64,000 nt of DNA from Actinomadura sp. NAK00032 (GCF_013364275.1 NZ_CP054932.1:124001-188000); one strand, 5' to 3'. Counted from the first letter of the stretch, positions 7,697-16,335 are shown. Notes: generated by a model from the sequence alone, not told the origin. Numbers and translations: made by a program.

Positions 7697-8284
7697 GTGA
7701 GCGTTGGTGAGGGGCTGCGGGAGCGGACGCGGCGGGCGGTACGGGCGGAGCTGTCCGCGTTGGCGGTCGAGTTGTTCCTGGAACGCGGCTACGAGGGCAC
7801 GACGGTGGAGGACATCGCGGCGGCGGCGGGCATGTCGCGGCGCAGTTTCTTCCGCTACTTCCCGTCCAAGGAGGACGTGGTCTTCGGCGAGGCGGGGGAT
7901 GTCGCCGAACGTATTGCGGCGGCCATTCGCGGCCGGCCGCGCGATGAGGCGGCATGGGAATGCTTGTGCGCGGTGCTGCGCGAGTGGCAGGACGCGATCC
8001 ACGCGGCCCAACCCGACCTGCGGACGCTTCAGCTGATCGAGGAGGCGCCCGCGCTCCGGGCGCGGCTGCATGCCGAGCGCGACCGGATGCGCGAGCTGAT
8101 CAGCGCCGCGCTGCGCGACCGGCCCGGCGGCGGAGTGGACGCCTTCACCGCCGACCTCCTCACGGGAGCCGCCGGCGCCGCCCTCGACGCGGCCGACCGG
8201 GAATGGCTCCGCAGTGGCGGCGCGGCCGACCGCGCCGCACTTCTCGACCGCGCGTTCGGCGTTCTCAGTCCGTCCGGCGAATAG
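7697..8284 (+). CDS. TetR family transcriptional regulator
   Basis: A 195-residue TetR protein starting at GTG 7697. The N-terminal HTH spans about residues 10-55 and contains GTTVEDIAAAAGMSRRSFFRYF, the canonical TetR recognition region, followed by a helical ligand domain. It is divergent from the SDR-GNAT operon and probably represses it and itself through the 7645-7663 palindrome. The 3' end overlaps the converging GNAT gene by 20 bp. Longer starts upstream would run across the operator and are unlikely. Confidence 0.88.
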   Translation: MSVGEGLRERTRRAVRAELSALAVELFLERGYEGTTVEDIAAAAGMSRRSFFRYFPSKEDVVFGEAGDVAERIAAAIRGRPRDEAAWECLCAVLREWQDAIHAAQPDLRTLQLIEEAPALRARLHAERDRMRELISAALRDRPGGGVDAFTADLLTGAAGAALDAADREWLRSGGAADRAALLDRAFGVLSPSGE

Positions 8285-8756
8285 CGTCCAGATCCTTGAC
8301 GTAGCGCTGGACGAGGACGTCGACGAGGCCGGTCGCGGTCGGGGCCTGGTAGGTCATGGGGCCGGTGTCTCGCCAGCCGTGGAATTCGTAGAAGCGGCGG
8401 GCGCGCGTATTGCCCGGAACCACCGCGAGCCACGTCTGGGAGTGCCGGCCCCGGAAGCGGTCTTCGGCGGCCCGTAGCAGCGCGCCGCCCACGCCCTGGC
8501 CCCGGGCCGATTGGTCGACGGCCAGCTGGATCACCTCGCCGTCCTCGTCGCCGAGGATGATCAGGCCGAGGACGCGATCTCCGGCGGCGACGAGGGTGGA
8601 GGCGGCGTACTTCTCGATGTGGGCGGTGAAGTGGTCGGGGCCGCGCGCGTCCATCAGCGCGGCGGGGACGTGGCCGGTGTGGCCGTCGAGCCACGCCGCT
8701 CGCCACAGCGGTGCGAGCGTCGGCAGGTCGGCGGGTTCGGCCGGTCTGACGATCAT
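8265..8756 (-). CDS. GNAT family N-acetyltransferase
   Basis: A 163-residue single-domain GNAT. It begins MIVRPAEPADLPTLAPLWRA, typical of the first strand and helix, has the acetyl-CoA pyrophosphate loop SARGQGVGGALLRAA, and ends with the NTRARRFYEFHGWRDTG motif that closes the fold. This third GNAT in 6.7 kb is of the small-molecule type; its substrate is unknown. It converges with, and overlaps by 20 bp, the TetR gene on its left, and lies 54 nt downstream of the DHA2 exporter end, so it may be read from the exporter transcript. Confidence 0.87.
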   Translation of the reverse strand: MIVRPAEPADLPTLAPLWRAAWLDGHTGHVPAALMDARGPDHFTAHIEKYAASTLVAAGDRVLGLIILGDEDGEVIQLAVDQSARGQGVGGALLRAAEDRFRGRHSQTWLAVVPGNTRARRFYEFHGWRDTGPMTYQAPTATGLVDVLVQRYVKDLDAIRRTD

Positions 8757-8810
8757 CGGTTCACTTTCTCGGCGGCGCGGCTCGGACGATAGCGGGTGCG
8801 TGGCGCCGGG

Positions 8811-10193
8811 TCAGGTGTCGGCGGTGTGCGGCGCGCGGGGCGGGGTGAGGGCGGCGGCCGCCAGGGCGCCCGCGGCGGCGGCCACGGCGGCCAGGACGAA
8901 GCCGTCGGCGAAGCCGTCGAGGGTGTCGCCGGTGAGGCTCGCGGCGGCGACGCTGGAGATGACCGCCGCCCCGATGGACGCGCCGAACTCGTGGAACGTG
9001 CTGACGATGCCGGACGCGATGCCGGATTCGTGCGGTGCCACCTGGCCCAGCGCGGTCGCCGAGGCGACGACGAACATCGCTCCCGTGCCGGCGCCCGCCA
9101 CCGCCGTCCCGATCACGACCGACACCGGTTGCAGCGACAGGACGGGCAGCGCCATGCCCAGCGCTGCCGTGAGCAGGCCCGCGACGGCCAGGCGGCGGGC
9201 GCCGAGCGTGGCGATCGTCCGGCCGGTGAGGTTGGCGCCGATCATCGTCGCGACGGCCACCGGCAGGAACAGCAGGCCGGTGCGCAGGGCGCCGTAGCCC
9301 TCCGCGTGCTGGAAGTAGAACGTGCCGAGGAAGAACACCGCGATCATCAGGGCGGTCGCCATCAGGATCAGGAAGGTGCCTGTCGCCACCGGCCGCCTGA
9401 CCAGGAGCGCGAGGTCCATCATGGGCGAGCGGGCGGTCCGCTGCCGGACGACGAACGCCAGGTAGCCGAGCGCGGCGAGCAGGACCAGGACACCGGTCGC
9501 GGCGGTGAGCCAGCCGCCGTCGCCGGCGCGGATGAACGCGTAGATCAGCGCGCCGGACGAGGCCGTGACGAGGAGCGCGCCGAGGACGTCCAGCCGGGGG
9601 CGGGGCGCGGTGGCCTGCTGGTGCGGCAGCATCCGGGCGAGCGCCGCGATGATCACCACGCCGATGGGGACGTTCACGTAGAAGACCCACGGCCAGCCGG
9701 GACCGGCGGTCAGGGCGCCGCCGAGCAGGACGCCCAGTGCGGCGCCGCCACCGCCGAGAGCCGACCAGATGCCGAGCGCCCGGTTCCGCTCGTCGCCGTC
9801 GAACATGCTCACCACGAGGGAGAGCGCGGCGGGAGACAGCAGCGCGGCGCCGAGCCCCTGCGCGATGCGGCCGCCGAGCAGGACCTCGGCCGATCCGGCG
9901 AGGCCGGTCGCGAGGGACGCGGCGGTGAAGACCAGCAGTCCGGCGAGGACGACGCGCTTGGCGCCGATGAGGTCGGCGGTGCGGCCGCCGAGCAGCATCA
10001 GCCCGCCGAAGGTGAGGGTGTAGGCGCTGACCGTCCAGGTCACGGCCTGGCGGCTCAGGCCGAGGTCGGTCTCCATGTGCGGCAGGGCGATGGCCACGAC
10101 GGTGACGTCGAGGATCAGCATGAGCTGGGCCACGCCCAGGAAGCCCAGAATGCGCCAGCGCAGTGGGTGAGGGGATGTCGGTCGTGTCATCAT
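8811..10193 (-). CDS. DHA2-family MFS multidrug exporter (EmrB/QacA type)
   Basis: A 460-residue protein with about 14 hydrophobic segments. It has the DHA2 signatures LDVTVVAIALPHMETDLG in helix 1, the motif A-like LGGRTADLIGAKRV loop, and the motif C-like VFYVNVPIGVV region. Such proteins expel drugs or cationic dyes by proton antiport. It is divergent from a TetR gene across a 77-bp interval filled by a large inverted repeat, the classic arrangement of a ligand-inducible exporter and its repressor. Confidence 0.92.
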   Translation of the reverse strand: MMTRPTSPHPLRWRILGFLGVAQLMLILDVTVVAIALPHMETDLGLSRQAVTWTVSAYTLTFGGLMLLGGRTADLIGAKRVVLAGLLVFTAASLATGLAGSAEVLLGGRIAQGLGAALLSPAALSLVVSMFDGDERNRALGIWSALGGGGAALGVLLGGALTAGPGWPWVFYVNVPIGVVIIAALARMLPHQQATAPRPRLDVLGALLVTASSGALIYAFIRAGDGGWLTAATGVLVLLAALGYLAFVVRQRTARSPMMDLALLVRRPVATGTFLILMATALMIAVFFLGTFYFQHAEGYGALRTGLLFLPVAVATMIGANLTGRTIATLGARRLAVAGLLTAALGMALPVLSLQPVSVVIGTAVAGAGTGAMFVVASATALGQVAPHESGIASGIVSTFHEFGASIGAAVISSVAAASLTGDTLDGFADGFVLAAVAAAAGALAAAALTPPRAPHTADT

Positions 10194-10200
10194 GCCCGCC

Positions 10201-10260
10201 TAACTCGTACTACGTCATACGAATTCCTGGAGAGTAACACGTATGAGGTAGTACGAGTTA
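10201..10260. promoter_or_regulatory. Double TetR operator in exporter/tetR promoter
   Basis: Two 21-bp arms (10201-10221 and 10240-10260) are reverse complements with a single mismatch and an 18-nt spacer. Each arm also contains its own 16-bp dyad, CGTACTACGTCATACG on the left and CGTATGAGGTAGTACG on the right, so it reads as two TetR operators in mirrored order, one beside each divergent start codon. Confidence 0.75.
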
Positions 10261-10270
10261 GGATGCGGGC

Positions 10271-10849
10271 ATGCCCACCGCCCCTACCGGCCGCCGGCGG
10301 CGCGCGGACGCCGAGCGCAGCATCGCCCGCATCGTGTCCGCGGCCCGCGAGAGCCTGCGCGTCGACCCGAACGCGAGCATCGACGACATCGCCAAGGCCG
10401 CCGGCGTCGGGCGGATGACGCTCTACGGCCACTTCCGCAACCGGCGGGAACTGGTCGAGGCGGCCCTGGCGGACGCGCTCCGCGACGGCGAGGAGGTGCT
10501 GTCGGACGTCGATCTCGACGGCCCCGCGCGGGACGTCCTGAGCCGGCTGCTCGAATCGAGCTGGGCGCTCGTGGCCGAGTCGACCGCGCTGCTGGCGGCG
10601 GCCCAGGGCGTCCTCCCCGCCGGACGCGTCCGCGAGATGCACGCCGGGTCCGCGAAGCGCGTCGAGGAGCTCGTCCGACGCGGCCAGGACGAAGGCGCCT
10701 TCCGCACCGACATGCCGATCGACTGGCTGGTCAACGTCGTCCACTACGTCCTGCACGGCGCCGCTGAGGAGAACCGCGCCGGCCGGCTGGAGCCCGGGGA
10801 GACCGGCCGGGTCGTGATCGCGACCGTCCAGTCCATCCTGGCCGCGTAG
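10271..10849 (+). CDS. TetR family transcriptional regulator
   Basis: A 192-residue regulator starting at ATG 10271. The HTH (about residues 15-60) reads SIDDIAKAAGVGRMTLYGHF, and the rest is an all-helical ligand-binding and dimer domain with a TetR-C-like hydrophobic end (VVHYVLHGAAEEN). It is divergent from the DHA2 exporter and should repress exporter and self through the paired dyads at 10201-10260. An inducer is not evident from sequence. Confidence 0.9.
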   Translation: MPTAPTGRRRRADAERSIARIVSAARESLRVDPNASIDDIAKAAGVGRMTLYGHFRNRRELVEAALADALRDGEEVLSDVDLDGPARDVLSRLLESSWALVAESTALLAAAQGVLPAGRVREMHAGSAKRVEELVRRGQDEGAFRTDMPIDWLVNVVHYVLHGAAEENRAGRLEPGETGRVVIATVQSILAA

Positions 10850-10854
10850 CGGTA

Positions 10855-11283
10855 TCAGCCGACGAACTGGTGGTCGGTCCGGATGCGGCCTTCGGGGTCC
10901 AGGTAGAGGACGTCCAGGCCGCCGCCGACGGGCTCGTGCGCGCCGGCCGTCACCATCGACCAGCGGACGGCGACCACGTTCGGCGCCAGGACGACCGGGT
11001 CGGCGGCGGCCGCGAAGACATGCTCGCCCGGCGCGATGAACAGCTCGTAAGCCCTGGTGACGCGTGCCTCCAGGGCGTCGTGGCCGCGGACGTCCAGCGG
11101 CGGCGCCGGGACGGCGAGCCCGGCGGCGGCGTCCCGGACCGCCTCCGGCGGGTTGACGAGCACGTGCAGCGCGTCCGGTGCCCACAGCTCCCTGATGAGC
11201 GCGCTCCGCGCCGCCGGGTCGGGCTCGTTCCACTGGGCGATGTATCGGTCGGTCAGTCGTTTCGCGTCGAAGGTGTCGCTCAT
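10855..11283 (-). CDS. SnoaL/NTF2-like protein
   Basis: A 142-residue single-domain protein that begins MSDTFDAKRLTDRYIAQWNE, with the early YIAQWNEPDPAARSALI helix, a middle ALEARVTRAYELF helix and strands ending in LDVLYLDPEGRIRTDHQFVG. This matches the SnoaL-like/NTF2 alpha+beta cone fold used by isomerases, polyketide cyclases and many uncharacterised proteins. No catalytic assignment can be made. It sits head-to-head with the XRE-MmyB gene, 87 bp apart, which may regulate it. Confidence 0.75.
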   Translation of the reverse strand: MSDTFDAKRLTDRYIAQWNEPDPAARSALIRELWAPDALHVLVNPPEAVRDAAAGLAVPAPPLDVRGHDALEARVTRAYELFIAPGEHVFAAAADPVVLAPNVVAVRWSMVTAGAHEPVGGGLDVLYLDPEGRIRTDHQFVG

Positions 11284-11370
11284 GCCGAGCAGTGTGCGGG
11301 CCCGGCCTGCGGCTGGGCGATTCCCCGCAGGGAATCGCGGAACGGCGGGCGCACCGTTTGAATGGGAGGC

Positions 11371-12210
11371 ATGACCGTGACGGCGGAACCCGGCCAGTTC
11401 GCCCGTGAGCTGCGGCAATGGCGGGCGCGCCGCCGTTTCAGCCAGCTCGACCTGGCGATCCGGGCCGACACGACCCAGCGCCACCTGAGCTTCCTCGAAC
11501 AGGGACGCTCGCGGCCCGGACGCGCCATGGTGGTGCGGCTCGCCGAGTCCCTGGAACTGCCGCTCCGGGAACGCAACGAGCTGCTGCTGTCCGCCGGCTA
11601 CGCGCCGGTCTACACGGAGTCGAGGCTGGACGCCCCCGAACTCGGGCCGGTGCGCGAGGCCCTGGAGCGCATCCTGGACGGGCACATGCCGTACCCGGGG
11701 GTGGTCGTCCGGCCGTACGGGGAACTGGTCGCCGCCAATCCCGCGTTCGACGTGCTCTCCGAGGGCGCCGCGCCCGCACTGCTGGAACCGCCGGTCAACG
11801 TGCTGCGCCTCGCCCTGCATCCGGACGGGATGGCCCGCAGGGTCGGCAACCTGGCCGAGTGGGGCCGCCACATCACCGGCAGCCTGCGCGACCAGGCCCG
11901 CCGCGCGCCCGGACCGGGCCTGGCGGAGCTCATCGAAGAGCTGGACGGCTACCTGCCCGAACTGGAGTCGCCCGCCGACCACCTGGGTTTCGCGGTGCCG
12001 CTGCTGTTGCGGGTGCCGGAGGGCGAATTGCGGCTCATCACCACGCTGACGTCGTTCGCGACCGCCGTCGACGTGACGCTGTCGGAGCTGCGCCTCGAAG
12101 CGTTCCTGCCGGCGGACGAGGCGTCCGCGACCATTCTCAGGCGGCGCGCCGGAGATCAGGCGGGGTGTTCCGCGCAGAAGCAGCCGACGCCCTTTTCGAT
12201 CCATTCCTGA
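11371..12210 (+). CDS. XRE/MmyB-type transcriptional regulator
   Basis: A 279-residue regulator. The start is ATG 11371, with GGGAGG just upstream inside an alternative ATG at 11362. Residues about 10-65 form an XRE HTH (FARELRQWRARRRFSQ, then TTQRHLSFLEQGRSRP). The remainder is the MmyB-like ligand-binding domain, a PAS-like module common in actinomycete regulators, with PYPGVVVRPYGELVAANPAF and a LHPDGMARRV motif. It likely controls the divergent SnoaL-like gene. Its 3' end overlaps the converging metallo-beta-lactamase gene by 55 bp. Confidence 0.9.
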   Translation: MTVTAEPGQFARELRQWRARRRFSQLDLAIRADTTQRHLSFLEQGRSRPGRAMVVRLAESLELPLRERNELLLSAGYAPVYTESRLDAPELGPVREALERILDGHMPYPGVVVRPYGELVAANPAFDVLSEGAAPALLEPPVNVLRLALHPDGMARRVGNLAEWGRHITGSLRDQARRAPGPGLAELIEELDGYLPELESPADHLGFAVPLLLRVPEGELRLITTLTSFATAVDVTLSELRLEAFLPADEASATILRRRAGDQAGCSAQKQPTPFSIHS

Positions 12211-13034
12211 CCGGCCCATTCGGGGTGCCGTTCGACCAGCAGCGCCGAGACCTCTTCGGTGATCGTCCGCTCGCTCACCGCCGTGTCGCGGCGTTTCCAG
12301 GTCTCGTCGCGGAGCAGTTCCAGGTAGTCGCGGACGTCCGCCAGGATCCGCGGGCCGCCGATGTCGCCGTGGCCCGGGACGACGACGCGCGGTTGCCCTT
12401 CCGCGAGCCGGCGCATGACCTCGATCCAGCGGATCCCGGAGACGTCGGTGTCGTGCGGCGGGAACCACGGGAAGATGGCGAACTGGCCCGTCTCCGCCAG
12501 GTCGCCGGTGAACAGGACATCCTCGTCCGGCACCCTGACCACCTGGTCGCCGAGGCTGTGCGCCCGGCCGGTGGCGCGCAGCTCCACGATCCGTCCGCCC
12601 AGGTCGAGGTCGTGCGAGGTGCCGTAGACGAGGTCGGGAGCCGGCAGTTCGACGCCCTCCAGCCGGTGTGCGATCGCCTCGTCCAGACCGCGGAACATCT
12701 CCAGGTAGGCGGGGCCCTTGCGGGCCAGGTCGTCCGCCTGGCGCTCGTTGACCAGATAGGTCGCCTCGGGGATGAAGGTCTTCGCGCCGAAGGCGTGCTC
12801 GGGGTGGAAATGCGTCGTGGTGAGGTAGATCCGGCGTCCCTTCGCGATTTCGGTAGCGAATTTCAGCACGTTCTCTGCATTGTGCGGGCCCATGCCCGTC
12901 TCGACTACGAGGACGGCATCGCGGCCCCCGATGATGCCGATGTTCGGAACGAGTTGCACATGGCGGTTCGGTATGACGACGATGTCGCGGGCGATCTCCT
13001 CCGCGCCGCTCACCTGGACGATCGGGTCTTCCAT
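12156..13034 (-). CDS. MBL-fold metallohydrolase
   Basis: A 292-residue metallo-beta-lactamase-fold protein starting at ATG 13034 after AGGAGC. The metal motif is HFHPEH (75-80), the HxHxDH signature with Glu in place of Asp; further ligand regions are LFTGDLAE and VPGHGD. The fold binds two metals and hydrolyses ester, thioester or lactone-type bonds in most families. There is no signal peptide, so it is cytoplasmic. It is divergent from the LysR gene and probably its target; the 3' end overlaps the XRE-MmyB gene by 55 bp. Confidence 0.85.
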   Translation of the reverse strand: MEDPIVQVSGAEEIARDIVVIPNRHVQLVPNIGIIGGRDAVLVVETGMGPHNAENVLKFATEIAKGRRIYLTTTHFHPEHAFGAKTFIPEATYLVNERQADDLARKGPAYLEMFRGLDEAIAHRLEGVELPAPDLVYGTSHDLDLGGRIVELRATGRAHSLGDQVVRVPDEDVLFTGDLAETGQFAIFPWFPPHDTDVSGIRWIEVMRRLAEGQPRVVVPGHGDIGGPRILADVRDYLELLRDETWKRRDTAVSERTITEEVSALLVERHPEWAGQEWIEKGVGCFCAEHPA

Positions 13035-13120
13035 ATCGGCTCCTGCAATGCGTGAAAGTGCGACCCGTACAGGAGAGCGCGCGGGAGGCTCCGGCGTCCA
13101 ATACCGGATTATCGGCCCCC

Positions 13121-13135
13121 ATACCCGGCGGGTAT
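13121..13135. promoter_or_regulatory. LysR box (ATACCCGGCGGGTAT)
   Basis: A 15-bp dyad with 6-bp arms and a T-N11-A core, lying 8 bp before the LysR start in the 108-bp divergent interval with the MBL-fold gene. This is the expected geometry of a LysR recognition site controlling both genes. Confidence 0.55.
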
Positions 13136-13142
13136 CGTCGCG

Positions 13143-13994
13143 GTGGTGGACCTGCGCACCTTGCAGTACTTCGTGGCGGTCGCCGAGGAGCTCCACTTCG
13201 GGCGGGCCGCCGCGCGGCTGCACATGACCCAGCCGCCGTTGAGCCGGGCCGTCAAGCACCTGGAGCGCGACCTCCGCTGCGTCCTGCTGAACCGCACGTC
13301 CACGGGGGTGACGCTCACCCCCGCCGGGACGTCCCTCTACGCCGAGGCCCGCGCGCTGCTCGCACACGCCGACCAGGTCCGGGTGCGGGTGGCGGCCGCC
13401 GCCGGGACGGACACCGTGACCCTCGGCATGCTCGCCGACAGCGGCGAGCAGGTCGGGGCCGGGATCGCCGCCGAGTACCGGCGGCGGCATCCCGGCATCC
13501 GCGTCCGCATCCGCGAGGGCGACTTCGCCGACCCGACCGCGGGGCTGCGCGCCGGACTGGTGGACGCGGCCCTCACGCGGGCCCCGTTCGACGACACCGG
13601 CATCGCCACCCGCGTCCTGCGCGAGGACCCGGTGGGCGTAGTCCTGCGCGAGGACGACCCGCTCGCCGACCGGGGCAGCCTGACGCTGGAAGAGCTGGCG
13701 GAGCGGCGCTGGTTCCGCTTCCCGGACGGCACCGACCCGGTGTGGCAGGCGTTCTGGAGCGGTCCCTCACCGCATCCGGACGACCCTGTGGTGCGGACCG
13801 TCCACGAATGCCTGCAAGCGGTTCTGTGGAACGGCACCGTGGGGCTCACGATCCTCGACCACAAGCTTCCGGACGGACTGGTCTCGGTGCCGCTGGCGGA
13901 CAAGCCGCCGAGCCGCTTGGTCGTGGCGTGGCCCGCCGCGGACCCGAGCCCGCTCGTCCAGTCCCTCGTGACGCTCGCCGTCGGCGTCGTCTGA
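13143..13994 (+). CDS. LysR family transcriptional regulator
   Basis: A 283-residue regulator beginning at GTG 13143 or the adjacent GTG 13146. The wHTH is clear: LRTLQYFVAVAEELHFGRAA, HMTQPPLSRAVKHLE, and the T-P-A-G-x-x-L end of the domain. The C-terminal half is a periplasmic-binding-like co-inducer domain. It faces away from the MBL-fold gene with a T-N11-A dyad between them, so it likely activates that gene in response to a small ligand. Confidence 0.9.
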   Translation: MVDLRTLQYFVAVAEELHFGRAAARLHMTQPPLSRAVKHLERDLRCVLLNRTSTGVTLTPAGTSLYAEARALLAHADQVRVRVAAAAGTDTVTLGMLADSGEQVGAGIAAEYRRRHPGIRVRIREGDFADPTAGLRAGLVDAALTRAPFDDTGIATRVLREDPVGVVLREDDPLADRGSLTLEELAERRWFRFPDGTDPVWQAFWSGPSPHPDDPVVRTVHECLQAVLWNGTVGLTILDHKLPDGLVSVPLADKPPSRLVVAWPAADPSPLVQSLVTLAVGVV

Positions 13995-14039
13995 GTGTCA
14001 CGGGACGCCGCGGGACGGCTCGGCGGGCAGGATGGCGGG

Positions 14040-14447
14040 GTGAACGAACTCGAAGAAGGCACCCGGCCGGCCCTGGACTTCGACAAGCTCGCCGGTGTCG
14101 CGGCGACCGGGGCGCGGGTCGTGCCCGTCGTCCTGCAAGACGCGGAGAGCGGCGACGTCCTGTTCATCGGCTACGCGAACGACCAGGCGCTCAAGGCCAC
14201 GCTGGACGAGCGGATCGCCGTGCTGTGGTCGACGTCCCGCAACGAGCTGTGGCGCAAGGGCGCGACGTCGGGGGACGTGCTGCGGGTGGTCGACGTCCGC
14301 GTCAACTGCGAGCAGAACTCCCTGCTCTACCTGGTCGACCGCACGACGGGCGGGGCCTGCCACACCAAGGACGCGTCCGGCCAGGCCCGGCCGACGTGCT
14401 ACTACCGTTCGGTCACCGACACCGAAACGCTCCGCCACCTCAGTTAG
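14040..14447 (+). CDS. hisI: HisI-like phosphoribosyl-AMP cyclohydrolase family protein, divergent
   Basis: A 135-residue single-domain protein starting at GTG 14040. It has the HisI core: VLWSTSRNELWRKGATSGDV, then VRVNCEQNSLLYLV and GACHTKD followed by TCYYR. The three Zn-binding cysteines are present. The metal motif DCDxD is NCEQN here, so the acidic Mg ligands are replaced. Canonical HisI opens the purine ring of phosphoribosyl-AMP in histidine synthesis; no other his genes are nearby, so this may be a paralogue with another role. It ends 8 bp inside the converging GH5 gene. Confidence 0.75.
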   Translation: MNELEEGTRPALDFDKLAGVAATGARVVPVVLQDAESGDVLFIGYANDQALKATLDERIAVLWSTSRNELWRKGATSGDVLRVVDVRVNCEQNSLLYLVDRTTGGACHTKDASGQARPTCYYRSVTDTETLRHLS

Positions 14448-16299
14448 CGGCGGGGAATTCCTCGGTCAGCCAGGTGGAGAGGGTCGTGCGGGCGGCGCTG
14501 AGCTGCGCTTCGGTGGGCGGGGTGCCGGTCGCGGTGTTGACCACGAGAGCGAAGTGGACGGCGTTGTCCTGAGCGGTGATCCGCAGTTTCCTGGCCGTCG
14601 CGGAACCGGTCTCGGCGACGGCCGCGATCGGGCCGGACGCCGGGACGCCGTTGAGCGTCGCCAGGTCGCTCACAATGGCCGTGCCGGACGGGGCGAAGGA
14701 ATTCGGCAGGTGCAGTTCGGTCGGTGCGCTCGTACCCGCTGAACGCCAGACGAGAACGCCGTACTGGCGGCCCTGGAGAAGGGCGGCGAGGGACGACGGG
14801 GCGGTCAGCCACGCCTTCTCCTGCCCGGTGCCGCCGTAACCGGAACGGGCCAGGTCCTCGAAGGCGAACGCCAGGGTGTCGCCGTTGACGGCGGACGGGT
14901 AGAGCCGGTCGAGGACGCGCCGGTCCAGCCGGAGCGCGACGGTTCCCGCGTCGTCGGTGGCCACGACGGAATGGTCCTCGTCGTTCCAGCCGTCGCCTTC
15001 GGTCTGCACCTTGTCGGGATTGCCGTTCATCAGCTCGTGGTGCCGGCCGCTGTAGATGTCCCAGTGCCATTGCATGGACGACAGCACCTGCCCGCCGGAC
15101 GCGGGCGTGCTCCACCAGTTCTTGCCGGGAACGCCGTAGTCCATCGCCTGGTACATGGCGCGGACCATCCACGGGGTGCGGTTGTCGGACATCTTGTTGC
15201 CGAATTCCGAGACCAGGGGCGCGGTGCCGAGGTCGGCGGCGCGCTGCCGGATCTCGTTCATCGCGGCGTCGTAGGTGCCGTCGGACGCGGCCGTCGGGTC
15301 GAGCGTCATGCGCGCCCCGTCGTAGTAATGGGTGTTGAACACCGTCCGGGTGCCGAGCTGCCCGACGGTCGTCATCCCGCCCTGCTCGAAGAATCCGGTG
15401 TTCCAGAAGACGAGCGGCTCGGCGAACGCCGGTTTGGCCGTCCAGCCGGCCTCGTCCATGGCGGTGCGGACGCGCTGGTAGAACGGCATCAGGAGGTTCT
15501 TCTCCCAGTCCGTGCCGTTCTTGCCGTCGAGACCGCCGTCGAACGGCTCGTTGAACGCGTCGAGGCCGAGGATGTTGTCGAACGCAGGCTGGGGGAGTTT
15601 CTGCTTGAGGTAGGCCATGGTCGCCTTGGCCTGCGCGATGTAGGCGTCCTGGACGCCGATCTGGCCGGCCGGGGTGGTGAGCACGCGGTTGCGCCAGAAG
15701 TCGTAGGCGGCCTTGCGCACGGCGGTGTTCGTCTGCATGTTCTGGCCCCACAGGATGCAGATCCCGCACGACTCCTTCGGGTAGCCGCCCGCGTCGATCA
15801 CCCATTTCGGAGCGCCGTCCCCGGTGTACCAACTGCCGGAGTTGAACAGGTGCGACGAGTACAGATCCTGGTGGTAGTCCAGCAGGATGCGGATCCCCCG
15901 GTCGGTGAACGCCCTGATCTGCGCGACGGCCCGGTCGAGATAGGCGTGGTCGATCCGGTCCGGGGCCGGCTGGACGCCCTCCCAGCTGATCAGGAAGCGA
16001 ACGGCGTTGGCGCCGGTCAGGTCGCGCATCGCCTGCGCCGACTTCGCGGCGTCGGCGGTGCTGCGGAAGGGCAGGAGGCCGTTCTCGTAAAGCTTCGTGC
16101 TGCCCGAGACATTGAAGCCGCGCAGTGTGACCTCGCGTCCCGCAGCATCCCGCAGCACCCAATTCCGCTGCTGCGGGGAGACGACGACGTCCGCGTGCGC
16201 GGGGGTCGCGGTGATTGCCACCGTGCCCGCGGCGGCGACCATCGCGGCGGCCAGGACGATCCGGAGGGGACGGGCGGACGAAGCGCGCATCGCTGCCAT
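14440..16299 (-). CDS. Secreted glycoside hydrolase family 5, endoglycoceramidase-like
   Basis: A 619-residue secreted enzyme. The chosen ATG (16299) gives a good Sec signal peptide (ARPLRIVLAAAMVAAAG...) with cleavage after AHA. The catalytic TIM barrel shows LRGFNVSG, LLDYHQDLYSS, the acid/base Glu251 in DAFNEPF and the nucleophile Glu365 in SEFGNK. The HQDLYS segment is characteristic of the endoglycoceramidase-like branch of GH5, which cuts glycans from glycolipids; a beta-rich C-terminal domain follows. Two tandem operators (16336-16371) and a divergent TetR gene indicate repression of this gene. Confidence 0.87.
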   Translation of the reverse strand: MAAMRASSARPLRIVLAAAMVAAAGTVAITATPAHADVVVSPQQRNWVLRDAAGREVTLRGFNVSGSTKLYENGLLPFRSTADAAKSAQAMRDLTGANAVRFLISWEGVQPAPDRIDHAYLDRAVAQIRAFTDRGIRILLDYHQDLYSSHLFNSGSWYTGDGAPKWVIDAGGYPKESCGICILWGQNMQTNTAVRKAAYDFWRNRVLTTPAGQIGVQDAYIAQAKATMAYLKQKLPQPAFDNILGLDAFNEPFDGGLDGKNGTDWEKNLLMPFYQRVRTAMDEAGWTAKPAFAEPLVFWNTGFFEQGGMTTVGQLGTRTVFNTHYYDGARMTLDPTAASDGTYDAAMNEIRQRAADLGTAPLVSEFGNKMSDNRTPWMVRAMYQAMDYGVPGKNWWSTPASGGQVLSSMQWHWDIYSGRHHELMNGNPDKVQTEGDGWNDEDHSVVATDDAGTVALRLDRRVLDRLYPSAVNGDTLAFAFEDLARSGYGGTGQEKAWLTAPSSLAALLQGRQYGVLVWRSAGTSAPTELHLPNSFAPSGTAIVSDLATLNGVPASGPIAAVAETGSATARKLRITAQDNAVHFALVVNTATGTPPTEAQLSAARTTLSTWLTEEFPAAN

Positions 16300-16335
16300 G
16301 GCGGGGCCTTTCCGAGGGCTCTTGATCAGCAGTGT

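Noticed and set aside
8796..10418. A 540-codon plus-strand frame over the DHA2 exporter
   Set aside because: Antisense to a clear 14-helix transporter and made almost entirely of Arg, Gly, Asp and Gln; not a protein.
10855..13122. A 755-codon minus-strand frame spanning several genes
   Set aside because: It runs antisense or out of frame across the XRE-MmyB and MBL genes; only its last 142 codons (SnoaL-like) look like a real protein. The rest is an Arg/Pro/Gly-rich shadow caused by GC-rich third positions.
5000..13994. A secondary-metabolite gene cluster
   Set aside because: Exporters, TetR regulators, SDR, SnoaL-like and acetyltransferase genes are present, but no core biosynthetic enzyme (PKS, NRPS, terpene or RiPP) is seen; they look like independent regulator-target pairs.
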